Source: Trebonia sp036276115
Lineage (GTDB): Bacteria > Actinomycetota > Actinomycetes > Streptosporangiales > Streptosporangiaceae
NCBI GenBank assembly: GCA_036276115.1
Contig: DATBEM010000025.1
Coordinates: 32,378-96,377 of the forward strand
Length of the DNA stretch: 64,000 nucleotides
Direction of reading: 5' to 3'
A program made the translations under genes and the position numbers. A model generated the notes under the pieces. That model saw only the letters and a program-made list of their open reading frames with translations. It was not told the origin of the DNA and did not search any database. Position 1 is the first letter of the stretch. Each line of letters opens with the position of its first letter. This document shows positions 59,100 through 64,000 of this stretch, in pieces.

Positions 59100-59600
59100 A
59101 TGGCCACCGGGGACGACAGGGCGAGCGGCATCGGGCAGGTGCTGGAGCGGCTCGGGCTGCCCTACGAGCACCCGGAGCCGGGCGCGTACCTGGTCAAGCT
59201 GCCGGGGACGCACAAGCTCGCCACCGTGACGTGGCTGATCGCCGGGCAGCACAGCCTCCAGGTCGAGGCGTTCTTCTGCCGCCAGCCCGACGAGAACCAC
59301 GCCGGCTTCTACCGCTTCCTGCTCACCCGGAACGCGCGGATGTTCGGTGTCCACTTCGCCCTCGACAAGCTGGGCGACGTCTACCTGACCGGGCGGCTGC
59401 CGCTGGCGGCCGCGACCGAGGATGAGCTCGACCGGCTGCTGGGGTGCGTGCTCGCGTACTCCGACGAGGCGTTCGACGAAGCGCTGAAGATCGGCTTCGG
59501 GACGGCCATCCGGCGGGAGTGGGCCTGGCGCGAGAAGCGCGGCGAGAGCCTGGCCAACCTCATGGCGTTCCGCTCGCTCATCGACGAGGATCCCCGATGA
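59100..59600 (+). CDS. YbjN-domain protein
   Basis: 166 residues, all YbjN-type (PF10722): IGQVLERLGLPYEHPEPGAY, HSLQVEAFFCRQPDENHAGF, RNARMFGVHFALDKLGDVYL and AYSDEAFDEALKIGFGTAIR. This fold is related to type III secretion chaperones; its role is unknown but a YbjN gene follows mshA in most actinobacteria. Ends in ATGA, overlapping the next start. Confidence 0.9.
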   Translation: MATGDDRASGIGQVLERLGLPYEHPEPGAYLVKLPGTHKLATVTWLIAGQHSLQVEAFFCRQPDENHAGFYRFLLTRNARMFGVHFALDKLGDVYLTGRLPLAAATEDELDRLLGCVLAYSDEAFDEALKIGFGTAIRREWAWREKRGESLANLMAFRSLIDEDPR

Positions 59601-60562
59601 GCCTGGCCGGGCCGGGCAGCCTCGCCGCCGCCGAGCTCGCCGGCCACGTCGTGCCGCCGGTCCACGTGTCGGTGGACAACCTGCTGTGCGTCATCTTCGC
59701 CCTGCTGACCGCGGCGAGCAACGCCGGCGCGGCCGTCCTCCAGCGGAGGGCGGCGGCCCAGGTACCGCCAGAGCGGTCCATGCACATCTCGCTGATCAAG
59801 GACCTCCTCGGCCGCCGGATCTGGCTGGCCGGGATCGGCCTGGTGATCGTGGCGGCGGTGTGCCAGGCGACGGCCCTCGCGACCGGCCCGATCGCCCTCG
59901 TGCAGCCCATCTTCATCATCGAGTTGCCGGTCACGCTGCTGCTGGCGGTCCTGGCCAACAAGCGCTCGCCCCGGCTGCTGCCCTGGGCGGCCATCGGCCT
60001 CACGACGGCGGGCCTCGGGGCCGGCCTGGCATGCGCGGCCCCGGGTGGCGCCACCGAGAGCGCTCCTAACACGACCTGGATCATCGCGCTGATCGTGACC
60101 GCGGGATTCGAGCTCGCGCTGATCACGGCGGCGCTGCCGCAGCGAGGCGAGACCCGGGCGGCGCTGCTGGGTCTCGCGGCCGCGTGCGGCTACGCGCTGA
60201 CGGCGGCCCTGATGAAGAACGCCATGGCCGACCTCAACACCGGCGGCGGGGCCGGGATGTTCACCGAGTGGCACATCTACGCGACCGCCGCCGCCGGGGT
60301 CGGCGCGCTGTTCCTGCTGCAGAACGCGCTCCAGGCGGGCACCCTGGTCGCCTCCCAGCCGATGCTCACGGTCGGTGACGCGCTGATCAGCATCAGCTAC
60401 GGTGTCACCCTCTACAACGAGGAGCTGCGGACCGGCTGGTGGCTGGTGCCGCAGATCATCGCGGTCGGCGTGATCATCATCGGCTGCATCCAGACCGCCA
60501 AGTCCCCGCTGGCATCGCAGACCACGCCTCTGGTCACGGAGACCACCGCCCGGGTACAGTAA
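59597..60562 (+). CDS. DMT-superfamily membrane transporter
   Basis: 321 residues with about nine hydrophobic helices starting at about 28. The two EamA-like halves are visible: LLTAASNAGAAVLQRRAAAQ, ATGPIALVQPIFIIELPVTL, and in the second half QAGTLVASQPMLTVGDALIS followed by EELRTGWWLVPQIIAVGVII. The RRAA and QP signatures are typical of this actinobacterial DMT subgroup. Substrate unknown. The ATG overlaps the YbjN stop, so they are coupled. Confidence 0.88.
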   Translation: MSLAGPGSLAAAELAGHVVPPVHVSVDNLLCVIFALLTAASNAGAAVLQRRAAAQVPPERSMHISLIKDLLGRRIWLAGIGLVIVAAVCQATALATGPIALVQPIFIIELPVTLLLAVLANKRSPRLLPWAAIGLTTAGLGAGLACAAPGGATESAPNTTWIIALIVTAGFELALITAALPQRGETRAALLGLAAACGYALTAALMKNAMADLNTGGGAGMFTEWHIYATAAAGVGALFLLQNALQAGTLVASQPMLTVGDALISISYGVTLYNEELRTGWWLVPQIIAVGVIIIGCIQTAKSPLASQTTPLVTETTARVQ

Positions 60563-60566
60563 CGTC

Positions 60567-60953
60567 GTGAACAGGCTGGGCGAGCTCGAGCGGGCCATCA
60601 TGGAAGTAATCTGGCGGACGGACTCGGCGCTGACGGTCAGGGAAGTCAGCAACGGGCTTCCGCAGAACCTCGCGCACACGACGGTCATGACTGTGCTAGA
60701 CAGGTTGGCGAAGAAGGGCTTCGCGCGCAGGGAACGGGATGGTCGCGCATGGCGGTACCGCCCGGCCGCGACTCGAGAAGCATACGTAGCTGAACTGATG
60801 CTCACCGCGCTCGACCAGACCGGTGACCGGGACGCCGCCCTCGCGCGCTTCGCGCAGAGCGTGACCGGGACCGAGGCGGAAGTGCTGCGCGACGCGCTCG
60901 CGCAGATTGAAGGGGATCAGCCCACCGAAGGGGACTCCGGGACGGGGTTATGA
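60567..60953 (+). CDS. BlaI/MecI/CopY-type winged-helix repressor
   Basis: 128 residues from a GTG. LGELERAIMEVIWRTDSALT, VREVSNGLPQNLAHTTVMTV, LDRLAKKGFARRERDGRAWR form the winged helix; the C-terminal helix (AEVLRDALAQIEGD) dimerises. Members are proteolysed or inactivated upon signal from a BlaR1/MecR1-like peptidase, which is exactly what the overlapping next gene encodes. Likely targets are cell-wall stress genes. Confidence 0.93.
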   Translation: MNRLGELERAIMEVIWRTDSALTVREVSNGLPQNLAHTTVMTVLDRLAKKGFARRERDGRAWRYRPAATREAYVAELMLTALDQTGDRDAALARFAQSVTGTEAEVLRDALAQIEGDQPTEGDSGTGL

Positions 60954-61933
60954 CCGAACTGGCCGATGCGACATTGCTCGCCGCGGTCGCCGTGGGAAGC
61001 GTGCGCGGTGCAAGCGCGCTAGCGTGTGCCGCCTGGCCACGCAGGTCCCCGGCGGCCGCGATTTTGCTCTGGCAGGCCCTCGGCCTGGCCGGTGGCCTCG
61101 CGGCGGTAGGCGCGCTCATCTCGGTCGGCACCAATGACCCGGGCACCGGGGTGGCGGACGGCGTGGTCGTCGCGGTCCGCCGGCTCGCGAGCGGCCAGCC
61201 GGCCGGGCAGCACCAGCCGCCCATCATCACCCTCGTGCAGATCCTCTGCCTCGCGGCCGGCATCACGCTGCTAGCGGTCCTGTGGTGGGTCCTGCTGACG
61301 GCGTTCGCGGCCGGCCTGCAGGCCCGGCGGCGGCAGGAGGAGCTGCTCTCGCTGCTGGCCTACGGCGACCCCAAGGCACCGGGCGCGCTCGTGGTGGACC
61401 ACCCCGCCGCGGCGGCCTACTGCCTGCCGGGCATCCGCTCGTCGACGATCGTGGTCAGCGTCGGCACGCTCGACCTGCTGGCCCCGGCCGAGCTGGCAGC
61501 GGTACTGGCGCACGAGCGCGCCCACGTCCGCGCCCGGCATGACCTCGTCCTCATCCCGTTCACCTCACTGCGGCGGGCGTTCCCCAAGTCCACGTTCATC
61601 GCGCGGTCCTGCCGCACGGTCGCGCTGCTGGTCGAGATGATGGCCGATGATCACGCGCTGCGGGCGCTTCCCGTGAGCGACCTGCAGGCCGCCCGCGAGC
61701 AGCTGCCCGCCCGGGAGCTGGCCAAGGCCCTCATCCGGTTCGGCACCGCCGGGGCGAGCTGCGCCCCGGCGGGCGCCCTGGCGGCCGCCGAGGGCGAGAT
61801 CACCGCCCGCGTCACCCGGCTGCTCGAGCCGCCACCGCCACTGGCCCGGGCGGCCCAGGCCGGCGTCGTGCTGGCCGCCGGCCTGCTGGTCACGAGCGTG
61901 ATCCTGCTGCTCGTGCTGCCCGTAATCCTGTAG
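60950..61933 (+). CDS. M56-family (BlaR1-like) integral membrane metallopeptidase
   Basis: 327 residues. Hydrophobic helices at about 3-25, 40-58, 101-127 and 303-325 surround a cytoplasmic gluzincin domain: AVLAHERAHVRARHDLVLIP with HExxH-type HERAH (about 189-193) and the Glu ligand region VEMMADDHALRALP. There is no extracellular beta-lactam-binding domain, so the signal differs from true BlaR1. Coupled to the BlaI-type repressor through ATGA. Confidence 0.92.
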   Translation: MTELADATLLAAVAVGSVRGASALACAAWPRRSPAAAILLWQALGLAGGLAAVGALISVGTNDPGTGVADGVVVAVRRLASGQPAGQHQPPIITLVQILCLAAGITLLAVLWWVLLTAFAAGLQARRRQEELLSLLAYGDPKAPGALVVDHPAAAAYCLPGIRSSTIVVSVGTLDLLAPAELAAVLAHERAHVRARHDLVLIPFTSLRRAFPKSTFIARSCRTVALLVEMMADDHALRALPVSDLQAAREQLPARELAKALIRFGTAGASCAPAGALAAAEGEITARVTRLLEPPPPLARAAQAGVVLAAGLLVTSVILLLVLPVIL

Positions 61934-61946
61934 AGCCCGGTTCTAC

Positions 61947-62300
61947 TTACCAAGGGCCGTAGGGGCCGTTGCCCGTCCCGCGGTTCTTGCTGGGCTTGGA
62001 GTACTCCCTGACCTTGGGCCGCACGTCGACGTGGTACACCGCCGCGGCGACGAACGCGGCGATCGACAGGAAACCGGTCCCCCCGCCGTAGATGACGCTG
62101 ATGGCCCCGAGCACGAAGGCCAGGCCGAGCAGGATCAGCCACAGCTGCTTGGTCTGCTTGCCGGCCGCGATGAAGGCGCTCGCCGGGCGCGTGATGCTGT
62201 CTATGAACGCCCAGGCCTCGATGACGAACGCCGCCAGCGTGAGCGCCAGGAAAAGGATGGCGAGAGGGGTGTAGACCCCGTCTCCGAAGATTCCCAACAC
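61947..62300 (-). CDS. DUF2516 family membrane protein
   Basis: 117 residues from a GTG. Hydrophobic helices at about 10-35, 50-70 and 73-92. FVIEAWAFIDSITRPASAFI and the Lys-rich KQTKQLWLILLGLAFVLG are the DUF2516 signature; the tail PKVREYSKPSKNRGTGNGPY is exposed. Function unknown. Neighbouring the XRE gene four bases upstream, with which it is co-transcribed, an arrangement also seen in mycobacteria. Confidence 0.92.
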   Translation of the reverse strand: MLGIFGDGVYTPLAILFLALTLAAFVIEAWAFIDSITRPASAFIAAGKQTKQLWLILLGLAFVLGAISVIYGGGTGFLSIAAFVAAAVYHVDVRPKVREYSKPSKNRGTGNGPYGPW

Positions 62301-62304
62301 GACG

Positions 62305-62748
62305 TCAACTTACCTCGTCCGCCGGCGGCTGGGCACTACCGGCGCCCGGGGCGCCCTCGCCGTCGGCCGCGGCCGCCCGGGGATCGCGGGTGACCGCGAT
62401 GATCTCGGCGGTCGCCTGCGTGGGCTGCTCTTCCCGGCGGAACGACTCGTAGATCTCCATCAGGACCTGCTTTTGCCGCTCGCTCAGGTACGGGTCGGCC
62501 AGCAGCGCCGATCGGACCCCGGAGTCGGCCGGCCGGTCCTCCAGGATGCCCGCCTGGACGTAGAGCGCCTCGGCCGAGATCCGCAGGCCCTTGGCGAGCT
62601 GCTGGAGGATGTCCGCGCTCGGCTTGCGCAGGCCGCGCTCGATCTGGCTCAGGTACGGGTTGGACACCCCGGCCGCCTCGGCGAGCTGGCGGACCGACTT
62701 GCCGGCCTGCTCCCGCTGCTGCCGGATGTAATCACCAATGCCGCTCAT
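62305..62748 (-). CDS. XRE-family HTH regulator
   Basis: 147 residues. HTH at about 6-62: IGDYIRQQREQAGKSVRQLA, AAGVSNPYLSQIERGLRKPS, ADILQQLAKGLRISAEALYV. The middle (ILEDRPADSGVRSALLADPY, LSERQKQVLMEIYESFRREE) is conserved among actinobacterial homologues, which regulate basic stress functions. The Ala/Gly/Pro-rich tail (about 110-147) is variable. Upstream of and co-transcribed with DUF2516. Confidence 0.9.
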   Translation of the reverse strand: MSGIGDYIRQQREQAGKSVRQLAEAAGVSNPYLSQIERGLRKPSADILQQLAKGLRISAEALYVQAGILEDRPADSGVRSALLADPYLSERQKQVLMEIYESFRREEQPTQATAEIIAVTRDPRAAAADGEGAPGAGSAQPPADEVS

Positions 62749-62841
62749 GCGCTGCCTCCCGTTTCGTATGCCCCCATGCTACCTCGTACGCTTGCAAATG
62801 CAAGCCAAAAGTAAGCCAGTTGCAAGCACCCGGGCGGGCGG

Positions 62842-63660
62842 TCAGGGCGCGGGCACCGCCGACAGGTGCTCACGGGCGAACGCGAGGGCCTCGGCCAGGT
62901 CGGCCATCCGGTCCTCGCGGCTGGCCGCGCGGCGGGTGTTGATCTCCGCCACGATGAGGCCGCGGTAGCCGCTCGCGGCCAGGCCCCGCAGCAGCTCCGC
63001 GCACGGCTGCTTGCCCCGGCCGGGCACGAGGTGCTCGTCGGTCACGATGCCCTGCGGCGCGGCGCCGATGCCGTCGGCCAGGTGGACGTGGGCCAGCCGC
63101 GGGCCGAGCTTGTTGGCCATGTCCATGGCGTCCGAGCCGGAGGCGGCGGTGTGCGAGAGGTCCAGCGTGACCTGCGGCACGTCGAGCCGGTTGGGGTCCC
63201 AGTGCGGGGCGAAGCCCGACATCTCGGCGGTGCCGGCCCGGATCGGGAACATGTTCTCGACCGCGAAGGTGACGTCGGTCTCCCCGGAGATGCGCGTCAT
63301 CCCCTCCTCGAACCCGCGCACGTAGTCCCGCTGCCACCGGAACGGCGGGTGCAGCACCACGGTCTTGGCCCCCAGCCGCTCGGCCAGCTCCTTGGCCCGG
63401 ATCAGCTTCTGCCACGGCTCGCGGCCCCACACGAGCTGGGTCAGCAGCAGGCTGGGCGCGTGCACGGCGAGGACCGGCACCTGGTGGTAGTCGACGAGCC
63501 GGGCCAGGGCATCGCCGCTCTGGCTGACCGGGTCGGTGTACACCATCACCTCGACGCCGTCATAGCCGAGCTTCGCGGCGGCGTCGAAGGCGTCAGGCGT
63601 GCGGAGCGGGTAGACGGACGAGGTGGACAGCGCGACGGGGATCAGCGGTAGCGCGGGCAC
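62842..63660 (-). CDS. TIM-barrel sugar phosphate isomerase/epimerase (AP endonuclease family 2 fold)
   Basis: 272 residues from a GTG. KLGYDGVEVMVYTDPVSQ (about 31-48), VLAVHAPSLLL, TVVLHPPFRWQ, FAVENMFPI (metal-binding Glu), VTLDLSHTAASG (Asp and His), AHVHLADGIG (His) and GLIVAEINTR (Glu) provide the divalent-metal ligands of the xylose-isomerase-like fold. It may isomerise or epimerise a sugar or inositol derivative; the substrate is unknown. Divergent from radA. Confidence 0.87.
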   Translation of the reverse strand: MPALPLIPVALSTSSVYPLRTPDAFDAAAKLGYDGVEVMVYTDPVSQSGDALARLVDYHQVPVLAVHAPSLLLTQLVWGREPWQKLIRAKELAERLGAKTVVLHPPFRWQRDYVRGFEEGMTRISGETDVTFAVENMFPIRAGTAEMSGFAPHWDPNRLDVPQVTLDLSHTAASGSDAMDMANKLGPRLAHVHLADGIGAAPQGIVTDEHLVPGRGKQPCAELLRGLAASGYRGLIVAEINTRRAASREDRMADLAEALAFAREHLSAVPAP

Positions 63661-63714
63661 CTAGCTAGCTTATGCGTCCCCTCAAATGTCAGTACCCGCC
63701 GATAGGGTGCGGGC

Positions 63715-64000
63715 ATGGCGAAGTCGGTGTCGGGATACCACTGCACGGAATGCGGATGGCAGGCCCCCAAGTGGACCGGGCGCTGCGGGGAGTGCCAGAC
63801 GTGGGGGACGGTCGAGGAGATGGCCCCGTCCCGGCTCGTGCGGGCGGGCATCCGGGCGGCCGGGTACGGCGGCGGGAGCGCCGCGGGCAGCGTGCGCGGG
63901 CTCGGCGGCGGCCCGGTGAGCACCCCGGCCGTCCCGATCGGCCAGGTGGACGCCAGCGCCGCGGGGGCCCGCCCGACCGGGCTGGACGAGCTGGACCGGG
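63715..64000 (+). CDS. radA: DNA repair protein RadA, 5' part (cut by window edge)
   Basis: About 95 residues are visible. N-terminal zinc finger CTECGWQAPKWTGRCGECQT (two CxxC pairs, residues 10-29), then a variable linker (Gly/Ala-rich) and RPTGLDELDR at the edge, just where the RecA-like ATPase domain starts. RadA/Sms promotes branch migration in homologous recombination. The ATG follows GGTGCGGGC; no clear ribosome binding site. Confidence 0.93.
   Translation, partial: MAKSVSGYHCTECGWQAPKWTGRCGECQTWGTVEEMAPSRLVRAGIRAAGYGGGSAAGSVRGLGGGPVSTPAVPIGQVDASAAGARPTGLDELDR

Overview
The window is GC-rich actinobacterial chromosome, probably a spore-former-type actinomycete (Streptomyces/Streptosporangiales/Frankia-like). 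Evidence: mycothiol glycosyltransferase MshA, CarD, the SenX3-RegX3 pair, an AfsR/SARP regulator, DUF397/Scr1 modules, a DUF222-HNH protein and a methylerythritol-phosphate pathway. The species cannot be fixed from sequence alone. Both ends cut genes: a MalT/LAL-type ATPase regulator on the left and radA on the right.

Layout. 0-7.5 kb is accessory and decayed: a DUF7144 membrane protein, a collapsed arylsulfatase pseudogene, DUF2252, an HxlR regulator, an epoxide-hydrolase remnant, a GH18-like secreted hydrolase and a DUF2975/HTH pair with a clear operator. An initiator tRNA-Met follows. 7.5-16.5 kb looks like an envelope-glycan locus: two large GT-C-type membrane proteins and a DUF5941 protein in one operon, divergent from an IspD/TarI-type cytidylyltransferase, then a class III aminotransferase and a GT2 glycosyltransferase. 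16.5-30 kb holds PIN-PhoH, HNH endonuclease, a cis-prenyltransferase, a secreted Ig-repeat protein, an NlpC/P60 hydrolase, a DUF255 thioredoxin-fold protein and a DrrAB-type exporter. 30-41.5 kb holds an AfsR-type regulator, a zinc ABC transporter operon facing its Zur regulator across a Zur-box-like site, Uma2, a 2OG-Fe dioxygenase, PlsC and LCP.

41.7-51.8 kb is the most unusual part. A compact minus-strand tRNA array (11 tRNA or tRNA-like genes plus a precise tRNA half in about 1.05 kb) lies next to a large TerD-type protein, a terminated small ORF with a strong ribosome binding site, two DUF397/Scr1 regulator modules (one with a broken HTH), a DUF2637 protein and repeat-bearing hypothetical genes. 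These interrupt the normally tight carD-ispD-ispF-cysS-rlmB block: carD, ispF and rlmB are intact, ispD is absent from its usual place, and cysS survives only as an internal fragment. The pattern suggests repeated insertion and erosion, probably by integrative elements.

52-64 kb is conserved core: carD, an anchored membrane protein, a lipoprotein, regX3-senX3, gpmA, mshA-YbjN-DMT transporter, BlaI/M56, DUF2516, an XRE regulator, a TIM-barrel isomerase and radA. Strong intrinsic terminators separate several of these units.
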